Shown in pieces: positions 34,528-44,314 of a stretch of DNA of 64,000 nucleotides. Both the position numbers and the translations under genes were made by a program. Origin of the DNA: Prevotellaceae bacterium (lineage in GTDB: Bacteria; Bacteroidota; Bacteroidia; Bacteroidales; UBA932); the NCBI GenBank assembly GCA_031258195.1, contig JAIRNF010000027.1, positions 62,001 to 126,000 on the forward strand, in the 5' to 3' direction. The notes under the pieces were generated by a model. That model did no database searches. It saw only the letters and a list, made by a program, of their open reading frames with translations, and was not told where the DNA came from. Position 1 is the first letter of the stretch. Each line of letters begins with the position of its first letter.

Positions 34528-34557
34528 CAAAAATATAAAATTAACCCTTGCTGCAAA
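34528..34557 (-). promoter_or_regulatory. Promoter of the porP-gldKLMN operon
   Basis: Minus-strand TTTG (34557-34554), an 18-base spacer and TATTTTTG (34535-34528) match the Bacteroidota TTTG/TAnnTTTG pair. The box ends 40 bases before the porP ATG. This is the best-spaced promoter pair I found besides that of topA. Confidence 0.6.
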
Positions 34558-34777
34558 CGTTTTCTTTTAGCTCAATTTATTAAAAGGCACACTTTTTTTA
34601 CGTTGTACAGCTTACATTCTTACTATGCTTACATTCTATCGCCTTACGTAATAGTTAGTTTCATGTAAAACATGCATTTCAGTTCCGCTTTGAGAAAATG
34701 GCTAAAAATACTTTAAATTGTCTGTGTTAAATATTCTTATGGTTTATTCATTGATGTGAAATTATCGTTTTTTGATG

Positions 34778-37120
34778 CTATCTGAACAAATCTTCATCGT
34801 TATTTTCAAACAAATCGGAGTCGTCGCAATTTAAATTGAAATTTTCCATTCCCGGAGGAATACTAAACCTATCCTCCGAGCTGACGCCCAGCTTTCCGTC
34901 CTTTAGTACTTTTTGCATAAACAAACCCCAAATAGGCAATGCTGTAGCAGCACCTCCCCCTTGCGACAAGTACTCAAAGTGAATAATCCTTTCTTCAGCT
35001 CCAACCCAAGCGCCTGCGGTTATTTTGGGCATAGTACCCATAAACCAGCCGTCAACCTGATCGTTAGACGTTCCGGTTTTACCGGCAACGGGTCCTTCGG
35101 GAACGTATAACCTTCTGAGCCTTCCGGCTGTCCCGTGGTTTACCACACCTTGCATGAGGTTAATCATAAGGTAGGCTGTTTGCTCGCTAATAGCCTCGCG
35201 GCGTTCTTGGGTAAACGTTGCTAGAACGTTGCCCATGTTATCTTCTATGCGTGTTACATAAAAAGGTTCGGTATGAATTCCTTTGTTGGCATAGGTGGCA
35301 TATGCGCTTACCATCTCAAACAGGGAAACGTCGGCAGAACCTAACGAAGATGCAGGTACAGGATCGATATAGCTTTTAATTCCTACCCTGTGCGACATAT
35401 CGGCAAGTGCCTGCGCGCCGAACTGGCTGACTATCCAAGCGGATATCCAGTTGTTACTCATAGCCAATGCCCATTTAAGCGTTACAATCCGCCCGATATC
35501 CTCCGGTTTCCCCGAATTTTTAGGTTCCCATACCTCTCCGTTAGGAAGAGGTACGGAGTAGGGGATGTTCGGTAGCGTATAGCAAGGGTTGTAACCCTCT
35601 TGCATGGCTATGGTATAAAGAAACGGCTTTACTGTAGAACCTATCTGGCGTTTTACCTGTCGTACATGGTCCAATTTCATATAGCGGAAGTTGGGACTGC
35701 CAACATAGGCAAGTACCTCGCCTGTTTGTGGGTTCATTGCCATAAAGCTTGCCCGCAGCTGTGCTTTGTAGTAGAGAATGGAATCTCTGGGCGTCATCGT
35801 AGTATCTATAGAGCCACTTTTATTCCAGTTGAAAACGGTCATATCAACCGGCTTGTCGAACGACTCCATAATTTCACGTTCCGATATCCCTTCTTCCTTC
35901 ATCATACGGTAGCGGTCGCTTTGCTTTATAGCCCTATCTATAGAACGTTTTACCTCTTGCTCGGTAGCCTTATTAGAGTAAGGCGGACGTCTATTATTTT
36001 TTACAGCCTTATTAAATGCGGGTTGTACATCTTTGCTCAAATGCTCAGCCACAGCCTTTTCTGCATACTGCTGCATCTTAGCGTTGATAGTTGTATAAAT
36101 CCTTAGTCCGTCCCGGTCGAGGTTGTAAGTCGTACCATCTGCTTTAGGATTTTTTGCGCGCCATCCGTAAAGCGGGTCGCGCGCCCATTGAGCCGAGTCG
36201 ATAGAGTAATCATAAGCGCTGTTGTATTTACTCTTATCAGGTTTTTTTGCATACATGGTACGCTTTATCATTTCTCTGAAGTGGGGAGCCAAACCCGAGT
36301 TATGATCTTGCATAGCGTACTTCGACATATCGATAGGAATTGCCGAAATAGAATCTTTTTGCTGCTGCGTAATGTAGCCGTATTTATGCATTTGCGATAT
36401 TACACGGTTTCTGCGATCTAGCGCACGCTCAGGGTTTCTAACAGGGCTATACCATGTAGGACCGTTTACGAGTCCCACAAGCAACGCCGATTCTTGAACG
36501 TTGAGCTCTGCCGGTGTTTTTCCAAAGAATGTTTGTGCTGCCGAACGGATACCGAAAGCATTGCTGCCAAACGGAACGGTATTAAAATACATGGCAATAA
36601 TTTCTTCTTTGGTATAGTTACGTTCCAGCTTAATAGCTGTAATCCACTCTTTAAGCTTCTGTATAGACCGCTTTACGATATTTGTTTCGCGCTCTGAGTA
36701 TAAGTTAAGAGCCAGCTGTTGTGTAATGGTACTGCCTCCTCCGGAGCGTTTATCTCCTCCACCTACGGTTTTTACCATTACGCGCATAAGGCTGCGGAAG
36801 TCAATTCCGGAATGACCATGAAAACGGGCATCTTCTGTTGCAATAAGGGCATCTATCAGATGTTGCGAGAGTTCCTCGTAAGACGCATGTGATCGGTTTT
36901 CAATATGAAACGTTCCAAGCAAAACGCCATCGGCAGAAATTATCTCGGTAGCCAGCTTGCTTTTCGGATTTTCTAACTCTGCAAAGCTGGGCATTGGTCC
37001 GAAAACGCCAAGAGAAATAAGAATGATCAATAAGAATAGTAGTGCAAATGGAAATGCAATAATCCACCACAAGATGCGGATTATTTTTTTTCGGGGTACA
37101 CTCAATATTTTTTTTACCAT
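34778..37120 (-). CDS. Bifunctional penicillin-binding protein 1A
   Basis: 780 residues. One membrane segment (about 13-38), then a GT51 glycosyltransferase domain with ATEDARFHGHSGID (about 94-107; Glu96) and GGGSTITQQLALNLYSE (about 127-143). A transpeptidase domain follows with the Ser-x-x-Lys motif in RQIGSTVKPFLY, SNNW as the SxN motif, and KTGTSND. It polymerises and crosslinks peptidoglycan at the inner membrane. The acidic C-terminal end (DDSDLFENNDEDLF) is unusual but not rare in Bacteroidota. A -7-like box (37201-37208, minus) lies about 80 bases upstream. Confidence 0.93.
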   Translation of the reverse strand: MVKKILSVPRKKIIRILWWIIAFPFALLFLLIILISLGVFGPMPSFAELENPKSKLATEIISADGVLLGTFHIENRSHASYEELSQHLIDALIATEDARFHGHSGIDFRSLMRVMVKTVGGGDKRSGGGSTITQQLALNLYSERETNIVKRSIQKLKEWITAIKLERNYTKEEIIAMYFNTVPFGSNAFGIRSAAQTFFGKTPAELNVQESALLVGLVNGPTWYSPVRNPERALDRRNRVISQMHKYGYITQQQKDSISAIPIDMSKYAMQDHNSGLAPHFREMIKRTMYAKKPDKSKYNSAYDYSIDSAQWARDPLYGWRAKNPKADGTTYNLDRDGLRIYTTINAKMQQYAEKAVAEHLSKDVQPAFNKAVKNNRRPPYSNKATEQEVKRSIDRAIKQSDRYRMMKEEGISEREIMESFDKPVDMTVFNWNKSGSIDTTMTPRDSILYYKAQLRASFMAMNPQTGEVLAYVGSPNFRYMKLDHVRQVKRQIGSTVKPFLYTIAMQEGYNPCYTLPNIPYSVPLPNGEVWEPKNSGKPEDIGRIVTLKWALAMSNNWISAWIVSQFGAQALADMSHRVGIKSYIDPVPASSLGSADVSLFEMVSAYATYANKGIHTEPFYVTRIEDNMGNVLATFTQERREAISEQTAYLMINLMQGVVNHGTAGRLRRLYVPEGPVAGKTGTSNDQVDGWFMGTMPKITAGAWVGAEERIIHFEYLSQGGGAATALPIWGLFMQKVLKDGKLGVSSEDRFSIPPGMENFNLNCDDSDLFENNDEDLFR

Positions 37121-37200
37121 GAACCAAAAATAGTTATTTCGAGCGAATTTGCTAGAAAACTTTGGGGTTATAAAGTGCTAAAGTGGTTTTGTTCAGAGTA

Positions 37201-37208
37201 CAAAAGTA
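37201..37208 (-). promoter_or_regulatory. -7 box for the PBP1A gene
   Basis: TACTTTTG on the minus strand matches TAnnTTTG, about 80 bases before the ATG. Confidence 0.4.
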
Positions 37209-37228
37209 GAAAATAAAATAAGAAAGTG

Positions 37229-37260
37229 TTTGACCATACCTTAATTTATGTTTTACTTTG
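37229..37260 (+). promoter_or_regulatory. Promoter of topA
   Basis: TTTG (37229-37232), a 21-base spacer and TACTTTG (37254-37260, one base short of TAnnTTTG) fit the Bacteroidota pair. It ends 27 bases before the topA ATG and excludes a TTG start at 37258. Confidence 0.5.
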
Positions 37261-37287
37261 CACATTATTTTCAAATCGAAAAGTCTG

Positions 37288-39738
37288 ATGCAAGAGAATT
37301 TAGTTATCGTTGAGTCGCCAGCAAAGGCTAAAACTATTGAGAAATTTCTGGGGAAAGACTACCATGTGGTATCAAGTTATGGGCACATCCGCGACCTAGT
37401 GAAGAAGGGGATGGGGGTGGATACCGAACATAACTTCGAACCCGAATATGTGGTACCCGATGACAAGAAAAAAACGGTAACAGAGCTTAAAAAGCTGGCA
37501 AAACAGGCAAAAGTTGTTTGGCTGGCATCCGATGAAGACCGTGAGGGAGAGGCTATTGCTTGGCATTTGAAGGAGGCTCTGGGTCTTGATCCAAAGAAAA
37601 CAAAGCGTATTGTTTTTCATGAAATCACAAAAGATGCTATTCTAAAAGCAATTGAAAATCCTCGCAACATAGACGATAACTTGGTTGATGCTCAGCAGGC
37701 ACGCCGTATCCTCGACCGTTTGGTGGGCTTTGAAATATCTCCCATACTCTGGAAAAAGCTGAAGCCGTCACTCTCGGCGGGTCGCGTACAATCGGTTGCA
37801 GTAAGGCTAATTGTTGAGCGCGAGCGCGAGATTATGGCGTTTAAGTCCATGTCATCTTACAGGGTAAGTGGCTTATTTGTGCCTGCCGATAAGGGAGAAA
37901 AGTTTAACCTAAAGGCAGACTTAAACACAAAATTTGACGCAGAGAAAGCGGCTTTGGCGTTTTTAGAAAAATGCAAGGCCGCCGATTTCAGCATAATAGG
38001 TATTGAGAAAAAACCTACAAAAAAATCTCCGCCGCCACCATTTACTACTTCAACTTTACAGCAAGAGGCAAGCCGTAAGTTCGGTTTTTCAGTTAGTCAA
38101 ACAATGATGGTTGCGCAGCGCTTGTACGAAGCAGGAAAGATTACCTACATGCGTACCGACTCAACCAACCTTTCGGATTTGGCAATGAATACCGCTAAGT
38201 CGGCAATTAAGAAGCTATACGGCGATAAATACTCGCATCCACGTCAGTATAAAACAAAATCAAAGTCTGCTCAGGAAGCGCACGAAGCAATTCGTCCGAC
38301 TTACATGGAAAATCAACAAATAGACGGTACCGCTCAAGAGAAGAGGCTATATGAGCTTATCTGGAAGCGCACTATGGCATCGCAGATGAGCGAAGCCAGC
38401 CTTGAAAAAACTATTGTTGATATTAATGTATCTACTGCGGAAGAAAAATTCCAAGCAACTGGCGAGGTGCTGCTTTTCGACGGATTCCTTAAAGTTTATA
38501 TGGAATCGCATGATGATGAAAGCGAAGAAAACGAAGAAAACGCATCATTGCTTCCCCCGTTAAAGAAAAGACAGCAGTTGCTTGTAAACGAAATTTTAGC
38601 AACACAACGTTTCTCACAAAGACCTCCGCGCTATACCGAGGCTGTTTTGGTAAAGAAGCTCGAAGAACTGGGTATAGGTCGCCCATCTACATACGCCCCA
38701 ACTATTTCTACCATTATTAAGCGCGAGTATGTGCTTAAGGAAGATCGCCCCGGCGTGGAGCGTAAGTATAAGCAGCTAGCATTAAAGAAAGGGGATATCT
38801 CAAGCAAAGAGCTAACGGAGATTACAGGTGCAGAAAAATCTAAGCTTTTTCCTAGCGATATCGGAATGCTGGTTACCGATTTCTTGAAAGAGTACTTTGA
38901 AAATATTCTCGACTATGGTTTTACCGCAACGGTAGAAGAAGAGTTCGATAAGATAGCGGAAGGTAAGTTGGATTGGACTAAGATGCTGCATAAGTTCTAT
39001 AAACCTTTTCATAAGGATGTAGAAACAACGCTCGAAGAGTCTCGTCCAACCAACGCAAAACGGGTGCTTGGTATAGATCCCAAAACAGATAAAGAAATTT
39101 CTGTTCGCATAGGTCGTTTTGGACCAATTGCCCAACTAGGCGAAGCAGAGGGCGATGAAAAGCCCCAGTATGCAAGCCTTCTAAAAGGTCAGCTGATTGA
39201 AACGATTACGCTGGAAGATGCTTTGCAGCTGTTCGAACTCCCTAGAACATTGGGCGAATATGAGAGCAAGGTGGTAGTTGCCGCTATTGGTCGTTTTGGT
39301 CCATACATTCGCTATGATTCGAAGTTCGTATCGCTAAAGAAAGGGATGGACGATCCTTATACGGTTACGCTGGATCGTGCGATTGAGCTGATAGAAGAAA
39401 AGCGCAAGAAAGACAGCGAGAAGGTTATTAAAGTTTTTGAAAAAGAAGGTATAGAAGTGCTTAACGGTCGTTATGGTCCGTACATTGCTTTCGAAGGCAA
39501 CAACTATAAGATACCAAAGGATGTTGATCCAAAGGAGCTAACGCTCGAAGACGGCAAGAAACTAATAGCAGATCAGCCTAAGGATAAGAAGACGACAAAA
39601 ACTAAATCGGTAGGAACAAAAACTACGAAAGTTGCGGCTGTTAAGGCTAAACCGACAGCTAAGAAGACAACGAAGACAAAAACGGAAGCTAAAGCTAAGA
39701 TTACAACAGCAAAAAAGGCTGCTGCAAAGAAGAAATAA
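37288..39738 (+). CDS. topA: DNA topoisomerase I
   Basis: Relaxes negative supercoils by single-strand passage. 816 residues from ATG 37288. The TOPRIM domain has Glu9 in VIVESPAKAKTIEKF and the DxDxE motif in ASDEDREGEAIAWH (about 80-93). The active Tyr287 is in GKITYMRTDSTNLS. The C-terminal part has the short repeats with GRFGPxI (IGRFGPIAQ, IGRFGPYIR, GRYGPYIAF), typical of Bacteroidota TopA, and no zinc-finger Cys. A Lys/Thr-rich tail (last about 45 residues, ending KKAAAKKK) follows and probably binds DNA. Confidence 0.96.
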   Translation: MQENLVIVESPAKAKTIEKFLGKDYHVVSSYGHIRDLVKKGMGVDTEHNFEPEYVVPDDKKKTVTELKKLAKQAKVVWLASDEDREGEAIAWHLKEALGLDPKKTKRIVFHEITKDAILKAIENPRNIDDNLVDAQQARRILDRLVGFEISPILWKKLKPSLSAGRVQSVAVRLIVEREREIMAFKSMSSYRVSGLFVPADKGEKFNLKADLNTKFDAEKAALAFLEKCKAADFSIIGIEKKPTKKSPPPPFTTSTLQQEASRKFGFSVSQTMMVAQRLYEAGKITYMRTDSTNLSDLAMNTAKSAIKKLYGDKYSHPRQYKTKSKSAQEAHEAIRPTYMENQQIDGTAQEKRLYELIWKRTMASQMSEASLEKTIVDINVSTAEEKFQATGEVLLFDGFLKVYMESHDDESEENEENASLLPPLKKRQQLLVNEILATQRFSQRPPRYTEAVLVKKLEELGIGRPSTYAPTISTIIKREYVLKEDRPGVERKYKQLALKKGDISSKELTEITGAEKSKLFPSDIGMLVTDFLKEYFENILDYGFTATVEEEFDKIAEGKLDWTKMLHKFYKPFHKDVETTLEESRPTNAKRVLGIDPKTDKEISVRIGRFGPIAQLGEAEGDEKPQYASLLKGQLIETITLEDALQLFELPRTLGEYESKVVVAAIGRFGPYIRYDSKFVSLKKGMDDPYTVTLDRAIELIEEKRKKDSEKVIKVFEKEGIEVLNGRYGPYIAFEGNNYKIPKDVDPKELTLEDGKKLIADQPKDKKTTKTKSVGTKTTKVAAVKAKPTAKKTTKTKTEAKAKITTAKKAAAKKK

Positions 39739-39818
39739 TTGGCTGTATCTGCGGCATATTTATATAGTATAACTCGCTGATAATTACAATTATTGTTTAA
39801 GTGCTAGTAAAAAAGTCC

Positions 39819-39900
39819 CGACATTCGACCAAAGGGAGAAATCTCCTGATTCAACGCAATACTGCTATTTAAGAGATTTCTCCCTTTGGTCGAAATGACG
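39819..39900. repeat. Dispersed hairpin element, GACCAAAGGGA subtype
   Basis: Arms CGACATTCGACCAAAGGGA and TCCCTTTGGTCGAAATGACG pair apart from small changes at the left tip; GAAATCTC/GAGATTTC pairs inside. It lies between topA and the ureohydrolase-like gene. Confidence 0.88.
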
Positions 39901-39962
39901 AAGATATTTATAGCTATATGACGAGTAGCTAGTAGTTACAATTAATAACTTTAAACGATATA

Positions 39963-41039
39963 ATGTTACCATTCCATTTTGTTGATAGCAGCTTAAGGCA
40001 GGAGTTAAAGGGAAAATCTGGCTCATTGATTGGGAATAGAATAACTTTTGCCGATGGCACTTTTCAGTGGAACGATCTCGAACGGTTTGGTATAGTAGTG
40101 CTAGGCATTGGCGATGATAGCTCATTTCTGAACAGCATACGTAAATATTTCTACAAGCTGCATTTTTATAGCGATAAGCCAAGTCTTATCGATCTGGGTG
40201 ATGTTTCTGAAGATCCTATTGTTATTTCCGCGTGTCTTATAAATTTGCTGAAATCGAACGTTCTTACGCTTTTACTCAATCCGTCTTCCGCTACGCTGTC
40301 GAACGTTTATTCGCAAGCGGTAAAGATTAGCAAAGATATTTCCGTTACCTCTATTGCGGCAGATACTCCTGTTGAAGAATTATCCGCCTTTTTTGCTGCT
40401 AAAGATCCTAAGCTGTCACGTTATTCAGCGTTAGCTTATCAATCGTACTTCGCTGATCCGCAGTATTTAAAGCAACTGTCAAAGCAGAATTGCGAGCTTA
40501 TGCGGTTAGGTATAATCCGCAATAAAATAATGGAAACAGAACCGATATTACGTGACACACATTTGTTAAATATAAACATGAATGCCGTGCGCGTAAGTGA
40601 CGGCGGAGCAGGGCAGCTGGCTTCTCCTAACGGATTATACGCCGAAGAGCTATGCCAGCTGGCATGGTATGCTGGTAAAGGAGAATCGTTAGAATTATGT
40701 ACTATCAATGGAGTTGACACCGCCAACTTCTCAGAAACTACGGTACATCTTATTGCGCAAACGCTATGGCATTTAGTTGACGGCTATTCTGCAAGAAGAA
40801 ATGAGCTACCTACAGGCGATAACATTAAACGCTTTATTGTAGATAGGGGTAGAGAAGGAGAAGAGCTGGTGTTTTTTCAGAGCAGCATTACCGGACGTTG
40901 GTGGATGGCTATTCCTGTTCTTGGAGAGATAGACAACTATGTTGCCGTTGCCTGTACGTACGATGATTACTTAAAAGCATCTGCCCTCGAGGTACCGGAT
41001 CGCTGGCTATTCTACTATCAAAAGTTGAATGGCATTTAA
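39963..41039 (+). CDS. Arginase/formimidoylglutamase-fold protein lacking the metal ligands
   Basis: 358 residues with overall similarity to the ureohydrolase fold as found beside gld genes in Bacteroidota. The conserved tail is ASPNGLYAEELCQLAWYAG (about 218-236), then TVHLIAQTLWHLVDGY and RWWMAIPV. The manganese sites are gone: where enzymes have GGDHS, DxHxD and SFDxDxxDPS-A-PG, this protein reads LLLNPSSATLS, TSIAADTP and NINMNAVRVSDGGAG. It is therefore unlikely to hydrolyse arginine-type substrates and may have a structural or binding role. It lies beside topA and within a few kb of the T9SS genes. Confidence 0.75.
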   Translation: MLPFHFVDSSLRQELKGKSGSLIGNRITFADGTFQWNDLERFGIVVLGIGDDSSFLNSIRKYFYKLHFYSDKPSLIDLGDVSEDPIVISACLINLLKSNVLTLLLNPSSATLSNVYSQAVKISKDISVTSIAADTPVEELSAFFAAKDPKLSRYSALAYQSYFADPQYLKQLSKQNCELMRLGIIRNKIMETEPILRDTHLLNINMNAVRVSDGGAGQLASPNGLYAEELCQLAWYAGKGESLELCTINGVDTANFSETTVHLIAQTLWHLVDGYSARRNELPTGDNIKRFIVDRGREGEELVFFQSSITGRWWMAIPVLGEIDNYVAVACTYDDYLKASALEVPDRWLFYYQKLNGI

Positions 41040-41075
41040 TAACACCGTAGTACAAGATTTACATTTATCTCCCCC

Positions 41076-41143
41076 CGTCATTTCGAACGAAGTGAGAAAT
41101 CTGTTGAATAGTGAGTAGATTTCTCACTTCGTTCGAAATGACG
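41076..41143. repeat. Dispersed hairpin element, GAACGAAGTGAG subtype
   Basis: Arms CGTCATTTCGAACGAAGTGA and TCACTTCGTTCGAAATGACG are exact inverses with a short loop. It fills the gap between two convergent genes (ureohydrolase-like and dnaG), so it may serve as a two-way terminator. Confidence 0.92.
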
Positions 41144-41154
41144 AAAAGAGTAAT

Positions 41155-43092
41155 TTAAAGAATCGTTCTCTCCAGCTCTTGCGAGAATTTTCTACGATGC
41201 TCGTTCAGCAAAGAAATCTGTCTAATTAACAGCTGTATTTTTTCTGCATCCTTAACCTTAGTGGCTTCGTCTAGCTGTGCCATAAATTTGGAGATAGCCT
41301 GATTCAGAATTTTTACTTTATAAACAGCAATGGCTTTAGGTACGGCACGTTGCAGCCTGTCTTCTTCCTCTTCCATTATACCCTGGCGTTTGCGCCACAG
41401 CTCGCTTAAGCTATACTTTTCCGACAAAATATTAACGGTTAACTCGCAGATTTTTTCATCCGGATTATTGATGAAATGCTTTATTGATACAGCAACCTCG
41501 CTATTCAATATTTTTTCGTACTCATCAAAAATTTGTTTGTACTGTAAGTTTTGCAGCTCCAGCTTATCATTCTTAAGTTGGTCTATTATATACTGTGCAA
41601 CGGTTTCTGTCTGATCCAGCTCGTTTACAAACAGGGCTTTTTCGCCATATTTCAGCAGGTAGTAGATCAGCTCTTTTTCCTGCTCATCGCAGTAAATACC
41701 GGTAACAAAATCGGGTATGGGCTGCTTATATTCCTTAAAGCCATCGGTTTGTTGCTCCGGTTGTTCTGCTTGAATATTGGTTGCGGTAAGTCTCTTTCTT
41801 CTCAGCTGCGATACCTCTGCAAATAACATTCCCTCATCCGCGTCAAGCATGCGGCTGCACTCCTTGATATATACGCTGCGCGTGATATTATCGGGAATGA
41901 TAGAGATTGACTTTACAATATCGGTAATTAACGCGGCTTTTTTTAAGGGATCGTTCTTTGCATCGTTAAGCAGCAGCTTTGTTTTGAAAGAAATAAAATC
42001 TTGCTCGTTATTGTCTATGTATGATTGCAGCTCTTCCACAGAATACTTGCGTGCAAATGAATCGGGGTCTTCGCCATCGGGTAAGAGGAGCGATTTTACA
42101 TTCATCCCCTCTTCAAGCAACATATCAATACCTCTTAAAGAAGCTTTTATACCAGCCGCATCACCATCGTAGAGAACGGTAACGTTCGGCGTAAAACGCT
42201 TAATGAGACGTATCTGCTCTACGGTTAGCGATGTTCCCGATGAAGCAACTACATTCTCTATACCTGCCTGATGCATTGATATAACATCGGTGTAGCCTTC
42301 AACCAGATAGCATTTGTTGAGTTGAGTAAGCGTTTTTTTAGCAAAGAAAATTCCGTAAAGACTTTTGCTTTTAACGTATATATCCGATTCGGGAGAGTTA
42401 AGATATTTAGCGGTACCCTTATCTGCTTTAAGCGTTCGTGCGCCAAATGCAATAACACGCCCGCTAACCGAGTGGATGGGAAACATTACACGCCCGTAAA
42501 AACGGTCAATTAACCCGTCGGTTTTTTCAATAGAAAGCCCTGTACGAACGAGAAATTCTTTTTTATAGCCTTCTTTTAAGACTGCTTTAGAAAATTCGCT
42601 ACGAGAGTCGAGGCTGTAGCCCAGCTGAAACTTATTGATGATTTTAAGCGAAAAGCCACGCTCTTTAAAATAGCTTAGTCCGATTGATTTTCCTTCGGCA
42701 GACTTATTCAGAATATCAGAAAAGTACTGTTGAGCAAAAGATAAAAGCACCATCATACTTTCGCGGTCGTCGTTCCGATGCTGCTCTTCGGGCGACAGTT
42801 CCCGCTCTTTTACCTCTATGTTATACTTTTTTGCAACAAACTTTAACGCATCTACATAGCTGAGATGCTCGTGTTCCATCACAAAAGTTACCGCGTTGCC
42901 CGCCTTACCGCAGCCAAAACATTTATATATACCTTTAGCCGGTGATACGGAAAAAGAAGGGGTCTTTTCGTTATGGAAAGGACAGCAGCCCATATAGTTG
43001 CTCCCTCGTTTTTTAAGAGAAACGAACTCGCTGACTATCTCTACAATATCGGCGCTGTCATATATTTTTTCAACTGTTGCTTGGTCGATCAT
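41155..43092 (-). CDS. dnaG: DNA primase DnaG
   Basis: Makes RNA primers for replication. 645 residues from ATG 43092 (an ATG 15 bases upstream is possible). The CHC2 zinc finger is CCPFHNEKTPSF...YKCFGCGKAG with Cys37, His40, Cys58 and Cys61. The TOPRIM core has YLVEGYTDVISMHQAG and VLYDGDAAGIKAS. The C-terminal helicase-binding region is less conserved, as usual. A TATTTTTG box (43097-43104, minus) is almost on top of the start codon, so either the leader is very short or the box is not the promoter. Confidence 0.95.
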   Translation of the reverse strand: MIDQATVEKIYDSADIVEIVSEFVSLKKRGSNYMGCCPFHNEKTPSFSVSPAKGIYKCFGCGKAGNAVTFVMEHEHLSYVDALKFVAKKYNIEVKERELSPEEQHRNDDRESMMVLLSFAQQYFSDILNKSAEGKSIGLSYFKERGFSLKIINKFQLGYSLDSRSEFSKAVLKEGYKKEFLVRTGLSIEKTDGLIDRFYGRVMFPIHSVSGRVIAFGARTLKADKGTAKYLNSPESDIYVKSKSLYGIFFAKKTLTQLNKCYLVEGYTDVISMHQAGIENVVASSGTSLTVEQIRLIKRFTPNVTVLYDGDAAGIKASLRGIDMLLEEGMNVKSLLLPDGEDPDSFARKYSVEELQSYIDNNEQDFISFKTKLLLNDAKNDPLKKAALITDIVKSISIIPDNITRSVYIKECSRMLDADEGMLFAEVSQLRRKRLTATNIQAEQPEQQTDGFKEYKQPIPDFVTGIYCDEQEKELIYYLLKYGEKALFVNELDQTETVAQYIIDQLKNDKLELQNLQYKQIFDEYEKILNSEVAVSIKHFINNPDEKICELTVNILSEKYSLSELWRKRQGIMEEEEDRLQRAVPKAIAVYKVKILNQAISKFMAQLDEATKVKDAEKIQLLIRQISLLNEHRRKFSQELERTIL

Positions 43093-43148
43093 GTTGCAAA
43101 AATACATTAATTAGTCGAGCCATTCGAGGTTAAGCGCCCTAATTAAGC

Positions 43149-43156
43149 TACCTTTG
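43149..43156 (+). promoter_or_regulatory. -7 box for manC
   Basis: TACCTTTG fits TAnnTTTG, 42 bases before the ATG. A second fit, TAAATTTG at 43179-43186, is closer to the start and less likely. Confidence 0.45.
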
Positions 43157-43198
43157 TACAAGTTCTTAATAAATAATGTAAATTTGTAATAGGTTGAT

Positions 43199-44287
43199 AT
43201 GCAAAATAATAGGTGTTGTATCATTATGGCAGGAGGAGTTGGAAGCCGTTTCTGGCCCCTTAGCCGAAACGAACGTCCGAAGCAGTTCTTAGATATTTTA
43301 GGGGTAGGCAAAACTTTTATTCAGCAGACTTACGAGCGGATGGTTAAAATAGTTCCTAAAGAGAATATTTTAGTCGTTACCGGAAGCATACATAAAGAGT
43401 TGGTTAAGGAGCAGCTACCGGAATTATCTGATGAACAAATACTTTTAGAACCTTTACGTAGAAATACAGCGCCTTGTATTGCTTATGCTACCTATAAGCT
43501 GTTAATAAAAAAACCTGATGCGGCTGTCCTTGTTGCGCCATCCGATCATTTAGTGCTTAACGAGCCTGAATTTGTGGAGGTTGTTAACGAATGCCTTTCG
43601 TATGCTGATGAAACAAAAGGGCTTGTTACCATAGGAATTAAACCAACACGACCAGAAACAGGCTATGGATATATTCAGGTGAATCCTAAAAAGCCGTTGG
43701 CAGATGCTCCGAATGCCTATAAGGTAAAAACTTTCACGGAGAAGCCAAACGCAGAGATGGCAAAGGTGTTTATGGATAGTGGGGAATTTTTTTGGAATTC
43801 CGGTTTATTTATCTGGACGCTACAAACCATTAAGCAGGAGTTGGAAAACTCTTTACCTGAAGTTGCCAGCCTGTTCTCGGCAGGAAAAGATGTTTACTAT
43901 ACACCTCAGGAAGATGAATTTATTGCTGACGCTTATGCCGAATGCCGTAATATCTCTATCGACTATGGTGTGATGGAAAAGGCGAAAAACGTTTCGGTAT
44001 TCTGTGCCGATTTTGGCTGGTCTGACCTTGGTACCTGGGGTTCGCTTTATCTACATTCGCAGAAAGATGAAGCAAAGAATGTTGTTGAGGCAAAAAATGT
44101 TTTGCTGAAAGATGTTTCTAGCAGCATGATAAAATCTACTACTAACCGCTTGCTGGTGGTTAAGGAGTTGGATAACTTTTTGGTGGTGGATACTAAAGAC
44201 ACCTTATTTATATGTCCCCGTGGCAACGATGATGAGATAAAAGATTTTATTGGCGATACTTTATTGAATAAACCTGATTATGCCTGA
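43199..44287 (+). CDS. manC: Mannose-1-phosphate guanylyltransferase
   Basis: Makes GDP-mannose for surface polysaccharides and lipopolysaccharide. The nucleotidyltransferase signature MAGGVGSRFWPLSRNERPKQ is at 10-29. EPLRRNTAPCIAYA (about 89-102), APSDHLV and FTEKPNAEMA (about 180-189) follow, and FFWNSGLFIW and VFCADFGWSDLGTW are conserved. 362 residues, the short form without the C-terminal isomerase domain. It ends in TGA. Confidence 0.94.
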   Translation: MQNNRCCIIMAGGVGSRFWPLSRNERPKQFLDILGVGKTFIQQTYERMVKIVPKENILVVTGSIHKELVKEQLPELSDEQILLEPLRRNTAPCIAYATYKLLIKKPDAAVLVAPSDHLVLNEPEFVEVVNECLSYADETKGLVTIGIKPTRPETGYGYIQVNPKKPLADAPNAYKVKTFTEKPNAEMAKVFMDSGEFFWNSGLFIWTLQTIKQELENSLPEVASLFSAGKDVYYTPQEDEFIADAYAECRNISIDYGVMEKAKNVSVFCADFGWSDLGTWGSLYLHSQKDEAKNVVEAKNVLLKDVSSSMIKSTTNRLLVVKELDNFLVVDTKDTLFICPRGNDDEIKDFIGDTLLNKPDYA

Positions 44288-44314
44288 TGGGCAGATGTAA
44301 TTAAGATTATCTAT

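Noticed and set aside
38812..39175. Minus-strand frames inside topA
   Set aside because: Antisense shadows of a strongly conserved gene; no independent motif.
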